Part shown: positions 1 through 12,300 of the stretch, one piece after another
How the letters are laid out: each line of letters opens with the position of its first letter
Numbering within the stretch: position 1 is the stretch's first letter
Assembly: GCA_963556255.1 (NCBI GenBank)
Contig: OY744607.1
Span: forward strand, 1 to 64,000
Origin: Allolobophora icterica
Lineage: Eukaryota; Annelida; Clitellata; Crassiclitellata; Lumbricidae
DNA length: 64,000 bases
Reading direction: 5' to 3'
Program-made: the position numbers and the translations under genes
The notes under the pieces: generated by a model
Database searches by the model: none
Told to the model about the DNA's origin: nothing
Seen by the model: only the letters and a program-made list of their open reading frames with translations

Positions 1-1170
1 GTCCCGACAGCACCTTAACCCTGACTTTCAATCGATTTTGCGCCCCTACATTAACCCTCACTCTCAAAAACTAGCCTAGAATTCCTTAATCGAGCAACAT
101 TACATCAACAACACTAGCCCTAAGACTGAGCCCTAAACGACCCTACTTTCGCTTACCCTGAGCCCTAAACGACCCTATTTTCGCTTCGCTCCTTAATCCT
201 GACCTTGAGTCGGGTCCGGTCCTCACCCTAACCCTGACTTTGATTCGGGCATTCTTCGCAAAAATTAAGCCTGACTTTGATCCGGGCCATTTTCGCATCC
301 TTAACCCTGACTTTGATACGGGCCATTTTCGCATCCTTAATCCTGACTTTGATACGGGCCACGATCGCATCCTCAACCCTGACTTTTATACGGGCCCCAA
401 AATCACCTGAAACCTGACTTTTAATCGAGTTCCGCTCTTACATTAACCCTGACTCTCAATAGGGTACCGTTCTTAAACTAGCTCTGAATTCCATCGAGAA
501 ACATTACATCAACAACACTAGCCCTAACACTAACCCTAAACGACCCTACTTTCGCTTACCCTGAGCCCTAAACGACCCTATTTTCGCTTCACTCCTTAAC
601 CCTGACATTGAATCGGGTCCCGTTTTCACCATAAACATGACATTGAATAGGACCCGTTCGCAACCTTAACCCTGACTTTGATACGGGGTTTCTTCGCAAA
701 ATTAACCCTGACTTTGATACGGGGTTTCTTCGCAAAATTAACCCTGACTTTGATTGGGGCTTTCTTCGCAAAACTAACCCTGACTTTCATACGGGCCATT
801 AACGCATCCTTAACCCTGACATTGATACGGGCCATTTTCGCATCCTGAACACTGACTTTGATCCGGGCCATTTTCGCATCCTTAACCCTGACTTTGATCC
901 GGGCCATTTTCGCATCCTGAACACTGACTTTGATCCGGGCCATTTTCGCATCCTTAACCCTGACTTTTATTAAAATCCCGCCCTTACATTAACCCTGAAT
1001 CTCTATAAGCTACCATCATTACACCAGCCCTGAATTCCATCATCGAGCAACATTACATCGACAACACTAGCCCTAACACTAACCCTAAACGACCCTACTT
1101 TCGCTTACCCTGAGCCCTAAACGACCCTACTTTCGCTTACCCTGAGCCCTAAACGACCCTATTTTCGGGC
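1..1170. repeat. C-rich ~36-bp subrepeats in the 3.35-kb unit (copy 1)
   Basis: This block is built from degenerate monomers of about 36 bp, typically TTAACCCTGACTTTGATNCG followed by GGNCC and a TTCGCATCC-like spacer. The clearest run is about 650-960. TTAACCCTGA looks like a mutated telomeric hexamer pair. A second motif, ACACTAGCCCTAA followed by CCCTAAACGACCCTA, appears near 110, 515, 1060 and again near 3090, so the unit also has an internal period of roughly 0.4-0.55 kb. The minus strand stays open in several frames only because 36 is divisible by three, which gives Arg/Lys-rich strings. The block repeats in every unit. Confidence 0.85.
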
Positions 1171-1191
1171 CATATAACTCCCCTTCCTCGT

Positions 1192-1470
1192 TGGGATTAG
1201 ATACCCACAGTTGGGGTTAGCGATGAAAAGTTGGGGTTAGGTATGAAAAGTTAGGGTTAGTTTAGACATTTGGGGTTAGCGATGAAAAGTTAGGGTTAGC
1301 GATGAAAAGTTAGGGTTAGCGATGAAAAGTTGGGGTTAGCGATGAAAACTTAGGGTTAGCGATTAAAAGTTAGGGTTAGCGATGAAAAGTTAGGGTTAGT
1401 TTAGACAGTTGGGGTTAGCGATGAAAAATTAGGGTTAATTCAGACAGTTGGGGTAACAGATTCAAAGCTG
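1192..1470. repeat. G-rich 20-bp subrepeats, TTAGGG orientation
   Basis: About 13 monomers of roughly 20 bp of the form GTTRGGGTTAGCGATGAAAA run in tandem, with occasional TTTAGACA variants. Each carries TTAGGGTTAG or TTGGGGTTAG on the plus strand, opposite in orientation to the CCCTAA tract 210 bp downstream. The regular G-runs could support G-quadruplexes with long loops, and could pair with the C-rich blocks on either side. The block is present in every unit at the corresponding offset. Confidence 0.88.
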
Positions 1471-1682
1471 GGGTTACGAAAACCGACTTCGACACGTGTG
1501 CGAAATCTGAAATGAGAAGCGTCGTGAGGGTCGTTTAGGGTCAGGATAAGCGTCGTGAGGGTCGTATAGGGTTAGTCTTAGGGAAAGTGTTGTCATTAGA
1601 AAAATGAAAAAAATTAAAAATTTTAAAATCGTGAAATAAAAAAATTAAAATAAAAAAATTAAAATTTTAAAATCGTCAAATA
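1471..1682. repeat. GTCGTGAGGGTCGT segment and AT-rich block before the telomeric tract
   Basis: Positions 1480-1590 hold short direct repeats of AGCGTCGTGAGGGTCGT. Positions 1598-1682 are almost only A and T, with TTTTAAAATCGT occurring twice and runs of AAAAAAATTAAAA. The low-melting stretch abuts the CCCTAA tract directly in all units. Copy 6 carries a duplication and a deletion in exactly this segment. No gene is visible. Confidence 0.75.
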
Positions 1683-1772
1683 CCCTAACCCTAACCCTAA
1701 CCCTAACCCTAACCCTAACCCTAACCCTAACCCTAACCCTAACCCTAACCCTAACCCTAACCCTAACCCTAA
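1683..1772. repeat. Internal telomeric tract (CCCTAA)15 of copy 1
   Basis: Fifteen uninterrupted CCCTAA hexamers. Equivalent tracts in later copies are 5028-5123 (16 hexamers), 8379-8474 (16), 11730-11825 (16), 15081-15170 (15), 18442-18531 (15), 21787-21882 (16) and 25138-25227 (15). In copy 9 the tract opens into the 1.57-kb telomeric block. The flanks are constant: TCAAATA on the left and AAATCATGACAAACCCTAAC on the right. Confidence 0.98.
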
Positions 1773-1841
1773 AAATCATGACAAACCCTAACCCTAAATC
1801 TTAAAAAAAGTGGCGCTGGCGCCGCAGCAGTACGGGTAATA

Positions 1842-2100
1842 TTGGGAACCCCAAAAACGTGGTTATACGAATATCTCCGTGGTTATTGGAAAAAGTGCGT
1901 GGTTATACGTTGCAAACGATGCAGGGGACTCGTGCGCATCTTTATCAAGTCTTACATTCGTGGTTATATCATTAATAACGTGGTTATATCGATTTATGTG
2001 TGGCGCCGACGGTATTTCGCGCTCTTTTCGGGGGTTTTCCCATAAATTTCGGGGTTTTCCCATAAATTTCGTGATTTTCCCATAAATTTCGCTATCATTT
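1842..2100. repeat. 20-bp subrepeats CGTGGTTAT and GGGGTTTTCCCATAAATTTC
   Basis: CGTGGTTAT occurs at 1858, 1878, 1898, 1959 and 1979, that is on a 20-bp grid. From 2031 to 2090 there are three copies of a 20-bp monomer starting GGGGTTTTCCCATAAATTTC, the third reading GTGATTTTCC. Short open frames on both strands are by-products of this periodicity and recur in each unit. GGGGTTTTCC fits the kappa-B consensus GGGRNWYYCC, but function is not shown. Confidence 0.8.
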
Positions 2101-2229
2101 CGTGTTCTCTTTCTGTCTAGTATCGTCTCTCTTTGATGGTTATATAACGGTTATACCTGGTTAACGACAGATAACACTTCCCGTCACTTCCGGTCTTTAA
2201 TAGATGGTGTTAGACATCAACATCTGAAG

Positions 2230-3345
2230 TATCAGCCATATTCCCAGTCCCAAGTCCCAGTCCCAGGTCCCAGTCCTGTCCCAGTCCTGTCCCGTCACTC
2301 CCAACGTCAACCGTCAGCTTTACTCACATTCACCCTGACTGTGAGTCGTCAGCCAGTCTTCACCACATTCGCGTCCGTCTTCGTCTTAACCCTGAATTTT
2401 ATTCGCGGTCCGTCAGCATCTTAACCCTCACTTTTATTCGTGGCTCGTCATCACCTTAACCCTGACTTTGATACGAGTCCCGTCCTGACACTGAGCTGCC
2501 ATTGATTATTTCTTGCGTCAGGGTTACATCGAGAGAGGTGCCACTCTTCAAAGCGTGGCTTCGTCGTTCGTATTTAGCAACGTTAACCGTGACTTTGAAT
2601 CGAGTCCCGTCCTTACGTTAACTTTCACCGTCATTCGTCAATAGCAATGACTTGGATTCCGGTAGTCCTGGTCCGAGTCCCAGTCCAAAGTCCCAAGTCA
2701 CAGTCCCAGTAACGGTCCCAGTCCTGTCCCAGTCCTCGTCCCAGTCCTCGTCCCAGTCCTGTCCCAGTCCTGGTCCCGTCCACATGTTAGTCATTCCTGT
2801 CAAATCTGTACATTAACCCTGACTTTGATTCACGACCCGTCCTTTCGTTAACCCTGACGTTGATTCGGCTCTCGTGCTTACCTTAACCCTGACTTTTGTT
2901 CGGGTCCCGTCGCAACGTTAACCCTGAATTTGATTCGGGTCCCGTCACCACCTTAACCCCTGACTTTTATCCGAGAACAGTCATCACATGAACCCTGACT
3001 TTTATCCGATACCCGTCGTAACCTTAACCCTGAATTTGAATAGAGTCTCGTCCTTACAAGAACCCTGACTCGGATACATCGACAACACTAGCCCTAACAC
3101 TGAGCCCTAAACGACCCTGCTTTCGCTTCGGTCCTTAATTCTGTGCTTTATTCGGGTCCGTCATCGTATTAACCGTGACTTTTATTCGTGGCCCGTCATC
3201 ACCTTAACCCTGACTTTGATTCGGGTCCCGTCCTCACCATAAACAAGACCTTAAACCCTGACTTTTATACGGGGGATTCTTCGCAAAATTAACCCTGACT
3301 TTGATTCGGGCCATTAACGCATCCTTAACCCTGACATTGATACGG
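2230..3345. repeat. CCCAGTC repeats and second C-rich subrepeat block
   Basis: Two runs of CCCAGTCC/CCCAAGTC-type 7-12-bp repeats lie at about 2241-2292 and 2667-2778. Around and after them are more TTAACCCTGACTTTNATTCG monomers ending in GGGTCCCGTC, up to the unit end. The second run gives an Asp/Trp/Gly-rich open frame on the minus strand, which I do not regard as a gene. The block repeats in every copy. Confidence 0.8.
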
Positions 3346-6300
3346 GTCCCGACAGCACCTTAACCCTGACTTTCAATCGATTTTGCGCCCCTACATTAAC
3401 CCTCACTCTCAAAAACTAGCCTAGAATTCCTTAATCGAGCAACATTACATCAACAACACTAGCCCTAAGACTGAGCCCTAAACGACCCTACTTTCGCTTA
3501 CCCTGAGCCCTAAACGACCCTATTTTCGCTTCGCTCCTTAATCCTGACCTTGAGTCGGGTCCGGTCCTCACCCTAACCCTGACTTTGATTCGGGCATTCT
3601 TCGCAAAAATTAAGCCTGACTTTGATCCGGGCCATTTTCGCATCCTTAACCCTGACTTTGATACGGGCCATTTTCGCATCCTTAATCCTGACTTTGATAC
3701 GGGCCACGATCGCATCCTCAACCCTGACTTTTATACGGGCCCCAAAATCACCTGAAACCTGACTTTTAATCGAGTTCCGCTCTTACATTAACCCTGACTC
3801 TCAATAGGGTACCGTTCTTAAACTAGCTCTGAATTCCATCGAGAAACATTACATCAACAACACTAGCCCTAACACTAACCCTAAACGACCCTACTTTCGC
3901 TTACCCTGAGCCCTAAACGACCCTATTTTCGCTTCACTCCTTAACCCTGACATTGAATCGGGTCCCGTTTTCACCATAAACATGACATTGAATAGGACCC
4001 GTTCGCAACCTTAACCCTGACTTTGATACGGGGTTTCTTCGCAAAATTAACCCTGACTTTGATACGGGGTTTCTTCGCAAAATTAACCCTGACTTTGATT
4101 GGGGCTTTCTTCGCAAAACTAACCCTGACTTTCATACGGGCCATTAACGCATCCTTAACCCTGACATTGATACGGGCCATTTTCGCATCCTGAACACTGA
4201 CTTTGATCCGGGCCATTTTCGCATCCTTAACCCTGACTTTGATCCGGGCCATTTTCGCATCCTGAACACTGACTTTGATCCGGGCCATTTTCGCATCCTT
4301 AACCCTGACTTTTATTAAAATCCCGCCCTTACATTAACCCTGAATCTCTATAAGCTACCATCATTACACCAGCCCTGAATTCCATCATCGAGCAACATTA
4401 CATCGACAACACTAGCCCTAACACTAACCCTAAACGACCCTACTTTCGCTTACCCTGAGCCCTAAACGACCCTACTTTCGCTTACCCTGAGCCCTAAACG
4501 ACCCTATTTTCGGGCCATATAACTCCCCTTCCTCGTTGGGATTAGATACCCACAGTTGGGGTTAGCGATGAAAAGTTGGGGTTAGGTATGAAAAGTTAGG
4601 GTTAGTTTAGACATTTGGGGTTAGCGATGAAAAGTTAGGGTTAGCGATGAAAAGTTAGGGTTAGCGATGAAAAGTTGGGGTTAGCGATGAAAACTTAGGG
4701 TTAGCGATTAAAAGTTAGGGTTAGCGATGAAAAGTTAGGGTTAGTTTAGACAGTTGGGGTTAGCGATGAAAAATTAGGGTTAATTCAGACAGTTGGGGTA
4801 ACAGATTCAAAGCTGGGGTTACGAAAACCGACTTCGACACGTGTGCGAAATCTGAAATGAGAAGCGTCGTGAGGGTCGTTTAGGGTCAGGATAAGCGTCG
4901 TGAGGGTCGTATAGGGTTAGTCTTAGGGAAAGTGTTGTCATTAGAAAAATGAAAAAAATTAAAAATTTTAAAATCGTGAAATAAAAAAATTAAAATAAAA
5001 AAATTAAAATTTTAAAATCGTCAAATACCCTAACCCTAACCCTAACCCTAACCCTAACCCTAACCCTAACCCTAACCCTAACCCTAACCCTAACCCTAAC
5101 CCTAACCCTAACCCTAACCCTAAAAATCATGACAAACCCTAACCCTAAATCTTAAAAAAAGTGGCGCTGGCGCCGCAGCAGTACGGGTAATATTGGGAAC
5201 CCCAAAAACGTGGTTATACGAATATCTCCGTGGTTATTGGAAAAAGTGCGTGGTTATACGTTGCAAACGATGCAGGGGACTCGTGCGCATCTTTATCAAG
5301 TCTTACATTCGTGGTTATATCATTAATAACGTGGTTATATCGATTTATGTGTGGCGCCGACGGTATTTCGCGCTCTTTTCGGGGGTTTTCCCATAAATTT
5401 CGGGGTTTTCCCATAAATTTCGTGATTTTCCCATAAATTTCGCTATCATTTCGTGTTCTCTTTCTGTCTAGTATCGTCTCTCTTTGATGGTTATATAACG
5501 GTTATACCTGGTTAACGACAGATAACACTTCCCGTCACTTCCGGTCTTTAATAGATGGTGTTAGACATCAACATCTGAAGTATCAGCCATATTCCCAGTC
5601 CCAAGTCCCAGTCCCAGGTCCCAGTCCTGTCCCAGTCCTGTCCCGTCACTCCCAACGTCAACCGTCAGCTTTACTCACATTCACCCTGACTGTGAGTCGT
5701 CAGCCAGTCTTCACCACATTCGCGTCCGTCTTCGTCTTAACCCTGAATTTTATTCGCGGTCCGTCAGCATCTTAACCCTCACTTTTATTCGTGGCTCGTC
5801 ATCACCTTAACCCTGACTTTGATACGAGTCCCGTCCTGACACTGAGCTGCCATTGATTATTTCTTGCGTCAGGGTTACATCGAGAGAGGTGCCACTCTTC
5901 AAAGCGTGGCTTCGTCGTTCGTATTTAGCAACGTTAACCGTGACTTTGAATCGAGTCCCGTCCTTACGTTAACTTTCACCGTCATTCGTCAATAGCAATG
6001 ACTTGGATTCCGGTAGTCCTGGTCCGAGTCCCAGTCCAAAGTCCCAAGTCACAGTCCCAGTAACGGTCCCAGTCCTGTCCCAGTCCTCGTCCCAGTCCTC
6101 GTCCCAGTCCTGTCCCAGTCCTGGTCCCGTCCACATGTTAGTCATTCCTGTCAAATCTGTACATTAACCCTGACTTTGATTCACGACCCGTCCTTTCGTT
6201 AACCCTGACGTTGATTCGGCTCTCGTGCTTACCTTAACCCTGACTTTTGTTCGGGTCCCGTCGCAACGTTAACCCTGAATTTGATTCGGGTCCCGTCACC

Positions 6301-9300
6301 ACCTTAACCCCTGACTTTTATCCGAGAACAGTCATCACATGAACCCTGACTTTTATCCGATACCCGTCGTAACCTTAACCCTGAATTTGAATAGAGTCTC
6401 GTCCTTACAAGAACCCTGACTCGGATACATCGACAACACTAGCCCTAACACTGAGCCCTAAACGACCCTGCTTTCGCTTCGGTCCTTAATTCTGTGCTTT
6501 ATTCGGGTCCGTCATCGTATTAACCGTGACTTTTATTCGTGGCCCGTCATCACCTTAACCCTGACTTTGATTCGGGTCCCGTCCTCACCATAAACAAGAC
6601 CTTAAACCCTGACTTTTATACGGGGGATTCTTCGCAAAATTAACCCTGACTTTGATTCGGGCCATTAACGCATCCTTAACCCTGACATTGATACGGGTCC
6701 CGACAGCACCTTAACCCTGACTTTCAATCGATTTTGCGCCCCTACATTAACCCTCACTCTCAAAAACTAGCCTAGAATTCCTTAATCGAGCAACATTACA
6801 TCAACAACACTAGCCCTAAGACTGAGCCCTAAACGACCCTACTTTCGCTTACCCTGAGCCCTAAACGACCCTATTTTCGCTTCGCTCCTTAATCCTGACC
6901 TTGAGTCGGGTCCGGTCCTCACCCTAACCCTGACTTTGATTCGGGCATTCTTCGCAAAAATTAAGCCTGACTTTGATCCGGGCCATTTTCGCATCCTTAA
7001 CCCTGACTTTGATACGGGCCATTTTCGCATCCTTAATCCTGACTTTGATACGGGCCACGATCGCATCCTCAACCCTGACTTTTATACGGGCCCCAAAATC
7101 ACCTGAAACCTGACTTTTAATCGAGTTCCGCTCTTACATTAACCCTGACTCTCAATAGGGTACCGTTCTTAAACTAGCTCTGAATTCCATCGAGAAACAT
7201 TACATCAACAACACTAGCCCTAACACTAACCCTAAACGACCCTACTTTCGCTTACCCTGAGCCCTAAACGACCCTATTTTCGCTTCACTCCTTAACCCTG
7301 ACATTGAATCGGGTCCCGTTTTCACCATAAACATGACATTGAATAGGACCCGTTCGCAACCTTAACCCTGACTTTGATACGGGGTTTCTTCGCAAAATTA
7401 ACCCTGACTTTGATACGGGGTTTCTTCGCAAAATTAACCCTGACTTTGATTGGGGCTTTCTTCGCAAAACTAACCCTGACTTTCATACGGGCCATTAACG
7501 CATCCTTAACCCTGACATTGATACGGGCCATTTTCGCATCCTGAACACTGACTTTGATCCGGGCCATTTTCGCATCCTTAACCCTGACTTTGATCCGGGC
7601 CATTTTCGCATCCTGAACACTGACTTTGATCCGGGCCATTTTCGCATCCTTAACCCTGACTTTTATTAAAATCCCGCCCTTACATTAACCCTGAATCTCT
7701 ATAAGCTACCATCATTACACCAGCCCTGAATTCCATCATCGAGCAACATTACATCGACAACACTAGCCCTAACACTAACCCTAAACGACCCTACTTTCGC
7801 TTACCCTGAGCCCTAAACGACCCTACTTTCGCTTACCCTGAGCCCTAAACGACCCTATTTTCGGGCCATATAACTCCCCTTCCTCGTTGGGATTAGATAC
7901 CCACAGTTGGGGTTAGCGATGAAAAGTTGGGGTTAGGTATGAAAAGTTAGGGTTAGTTTAGACATTTGGGGTTAGCGATGAAAAGTTAGGGTTAGCGATG
8001 AAAAGTTAGGGTTAGCGATGAAAAGTTGGGGTTAGCGATGAAAACTTAGGGTTAGCGATTAAAAGTTAGGGTTAGCGATGAAAAGTTAGGGTTAGTTTAG
8101 ACAGTTGGGGTTAGCGATGAAAAATTAGGGTTAATTCAGACAGTTGGGGTAACAGATTCAAAGCTGGGGTTACGAAAACCGACTTCGACACGTGTGCGAA
8201 ATCTGAAATGAGAAGCGTCGTGAGGGTCGTTTAGGGTCAGGATAAGCGTCGTGAGGGTCGTATAGGGTTAGTCTTAGGGAAAGTGTTGTCATTAGAAAAA
8301 TGAAAAAAATTAAAAATTTTAAAATCGTGAAATAAAAAAATTAAAATAAAAAAATTAAAATTTTAAAATCGTCAAATACCCTAACCCTAACCCTAACCCT
8401 AACCCTAACCCTAACCCTAACCCTAACCCTAACCCTAACCCTAACCCTAACCCTAACCCTAACCCTAACCCTAAAAATCATGACAAACCCTAACCCTAAA
8501 TCTTAAAAAAAGTGGCGCTGGCGCCGCAGCAGTACGGGTAATATTGGGAACCCCAAAAACGTGGTTATACGAATATCTCCGTGGTTATTGGAAAAAGTGC
8601 GTGGTTATACGTTGCAAACGATGCAGGGGACTCGTGCGCATCTTTATCAAGTCTTACATTCGTGGTTATATCATTAATAACGTGGTTATATCGATTTATG
8701 TGTGGCGCCGACGGTATTTCGCGCTCTTTTCGGGGGTTTTCCCATAAATTTCGGGGTTTTCCCATAAATTTCGTGATTTTCCCATAAATTTCGCTATCAT
8801 TTCGTGTTCTCTTTCTGTCTAGTATCGTCTCTCTTTGATGGTTATATAACGGTTATACCTGGTTAACGACAGATAACACTTCCCGTCACTTCCGGTCTTT
8901 AATAGATGGTGTTAGACATCAACATCTGAAGTATCAGCCATATTCCCAGTCCCAAGTCCCAGTCCCAGGTCCCAGTCCTGTCCCAGTCCTGTCCCGTCAC
9001 TCCCAACGTCAACCGTCAGCTTTACTCACATTCACCCTGACTGTGAGTCGTCAGCCAGTCTTCACCACATTCGCGTCCGTCTTCGTCTTAACCCTGAATT
9101 TTATTCGCGGTCCGTCAGCATCTTAACCCTCACTTTTATTCGTGGCTCGTCATCACCTTAACCCTGACTTTGATACGAGTCCCGTCCTGACACTGAGCTG
9201 CCATTGATTATTTCTTGCGTCAGGGTTACATCGAGAGAGGTGCCACTCTTCAAAGCGTGGCTTCGTCGTTCGTATTTAGCAACGTTAACCGTGACTTTGA

Positions 9301-12300
9301 ATCGAGTCCCGTCCTTACGTTAACTTTCACCGTCATTCGTCAATAGCAATGACTTGGATTCCGGTAGTCCTGGTCCGAGTCCCAGTCCAAAGTCCCAAGT
9401 CACAGTCCCAGTAACGGTCCCAGTCCTGTCCCAGTCCTCGTCCCAGTCCTCGTCCCAGTCCTGTCCCAGTCCTGGTCCCGTCCACATGTTAGTCATTCCT
9501 GTCAAATCTGTACATTAACCCTGACTTTGATTCACGACCCGTCCTTTCGTTAACCCTGACGTTGATTCGGCTCTCGTGCTTACCTTAACCCTGACTTTTG
9601 TTCGGGTCCCGTCGCAACGTTAACCCTGAATTTGATTCGGGTCCCGTCACCACCTTAACCCCTGACTTTTATCCGAGAACAGTCATCACATGAACCCTGA
9701 CTTTTATCCGATACCCGTCGTAACCTTAACCCTGAATTTGAATAGAGTCTCGTCCTTACAAGAACCCTGACTCGGATACATCGACAACACTAGCCCTAAC
9801 ACTGAGCCCTAAACGACCCTGCTTTCGCTTCGGTCCTTAATTCTGTGCTTTATTCGGGTCCGTCATCGTATTAACCGTGACTTTTATTCGTGGCCCGTCA
9901 TCACCTTAACCCTGACTTTGATTCGGGTCCCGTCCTCACCATAAACAAGACCTTAAACCCTGACTTTTATACGGGGGATTCTTCGCAAAATTAACCCTGA
10001 CTTTGATTCGGGCCATTAACGCATCCTTAACCCTGACATTGATACGGGTCCCGACAGCACCTTAACCCTGACTTTCAATCGATTTTGCGCCCCTACATTA
10101 ACCCTCACTCTCAAAAACTAGCCTAGAATTCCTTAATCGAGCAACATTACATCAACAACACTAGCCCTAAGACTGAGCCCTAAACGACCCTACTTTCGCT
10201 TACCCTGAGCCCTAAACGACCCTATTTTCGCTTCGCTCCTTAATCCTGACCTTGAGTCGGGTCCGGTCCTCACCCTAACCCTGACTTTGATTCGGGCATT
10301 CTTCGCAAAAATTAAGCCTGACTTTGATCCGGGCCATTTTCGCATCCTTAACCCTGACTTTGATACGGGCCATTTTCGCATCCTTAATCCTGACTTTGAT
10401 ACGGGCCACGATCGCATCCTCAACCCTGACTTTTATACGGGCCCCAAAATCACCTGAAACCTGACTTTTAATCGAGTTCCGCTCTTACATTAACCCTGAC
10501 TCTCAATAGGGTACCGTTCTTAAACTAGCTCTGAATTCCATCGAGAAACATTACATCAACAACACTAGCCCTAACACTAACCCTAAACGACCCTACTTTC
10601 GCTTACCCTGAGCCCTAAACGACCCTATTTTCGCTTCACTCCTTAACCCTGACATTGAATCGGGTCCCGTTTTCACCATAAACATGACATTGAATAGGAC
10701 CCGTTCGCAACCTTAACCCTGACTTTGATACGGGGTTTCTTCGCAAAATTAACCCTGACTTTGATACGGGGTTTCTTCGCAAAATTAACCCTGACTTTGA
10801 TTGGGGCTTTCTTCGCAAAACTAACCCTGACTTTCATACGGGCCATTAACGCATCCTTAACCCTGACATTGATACGGGCCATTTTCGCATCCTGAACACT
10901 GACTTTGATCCGGGCCATTTTCGCATCCTTAACCCTGACTTTGATCCGGGCCATTTTCGCATCCTGAACACTGACTTTGATCCGGGCCATTTTCGCATCC
11001 TTAACCCTGACTTTTATTAAAATCCCGCCCTTACATTAACCCTGAATCTCTATAAGCTACCATCATTACACCAGCCCTGAATTCCATCATCGAGCAACAT
11101 TACATCGACAACACTAGCCCTAACACTAACCCTAAACGACCCTACTTTCGCTTACCCTGAGCCCTAAACGACCCTACTTTCGCTTACCCTGAGCCCTAAA
11201 CGACCCTATTTTCGGGCCATATAACTCCCCTTCCTCGTTGGGATTAGATACCCACAGTTGGGGTTAGCGATGAAAAGTTGGGGTTAGGTATGAAAAGTTA
11301 GGGTTAGTTTAGACATTTGGGGTTAGCGATGAAAAGTTAGGGTTAGCGATGAAAAGTTAGGGTTAGCGATGAAAAGTTGGGGTTAGCGATGAAAACTTAG
11401 GGTTAGCGATTAAAAGTTAGGGTTAGCGATGAAAAGTTAGGGTTAGTTTAGACAGTTGGGGTTAGCGATGAAAAATTAGGGTTAATTCAGACAGTTGGGG
11501 TAACAGATTCAAAGCTGGGGTTACGAAAACCGACTTCGACACGTGTGCGAAATCTGAAATGAGAAGCGTCGTGAGGGTCGTTTAGGGTCAGGATAAGCGT
11601 CGTGAGGGTCGTATAGGGTTAGTCTTAGGGAAAGTGTTGTCATTAGAAAAATGAAAAAAATTAAAAATTTTAAAATCGTGAAATAAAAAAATTAAAATAA
11701 AAAAATTAAAATTTTAAAATCGTCAAATACCCTAACCCTAACCCTAACCCTAACCCTAACCCTAACCCTAACCCTAACCCTAACCCTAACCCTAACCCTA
11801 ACCCTAACCCTAACCCTAACCCTAAAAATCATGACAAACCCTAACCCTAAATCTTAAAAAAAGTGGCGCTGGCGCCGCAGCAGTACGGGTAATATTGGGA
11901 ACCCCAAAAACGTGGTTATACGAATATCTCCGTGGTTATTGGAAAAAGTGCGTGGTTATACGTTGCAAACGATGCAGGGGACTCGTGCGCATCTTTATCA
12001 AGTCTTACATTCGTGGTTATATCATTAATAACGTGGTTATATCGATTTATGTGTGGCGCCGACGGTATTTCGCGCTCTTTTCGGGGGTTTTCCCATAAAT
12101 TTCGGGGTTTTCCCATAAATTTCGTGATTTTCCCATAAATTTCGCTATCATTTCGTGTTCTCTTTCTGTCTAGTATCGTCTCTCTTTGATGGTTATATAA
12201 CGGTTATACCTGGTTAACGACAGATAACACTTCCCGTCACTTCCGGTCTTTAATAGATGGTGTTAGACATCAACATCTGAAGTATCAGCCATATTCCCAG

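Noticed and set aside
626..943. 105-codon Arg/Lys-rich minus-strand frame repeated in each 3.35-kb unit
   Set aside because: It is 36-bp subrepeats translated in one frame. It overlaps another open frame in the same block and has no codon-level sign of selection, so non-coding repeat explains it fully.
1842..2085. Overlapping 66-68-codon frames on both strands of each unit
   Set aside because: Three frames overlap the same 240 bp on both strands, a usual by-product of 20-bp periodic sequence. No domain or start context was seen.
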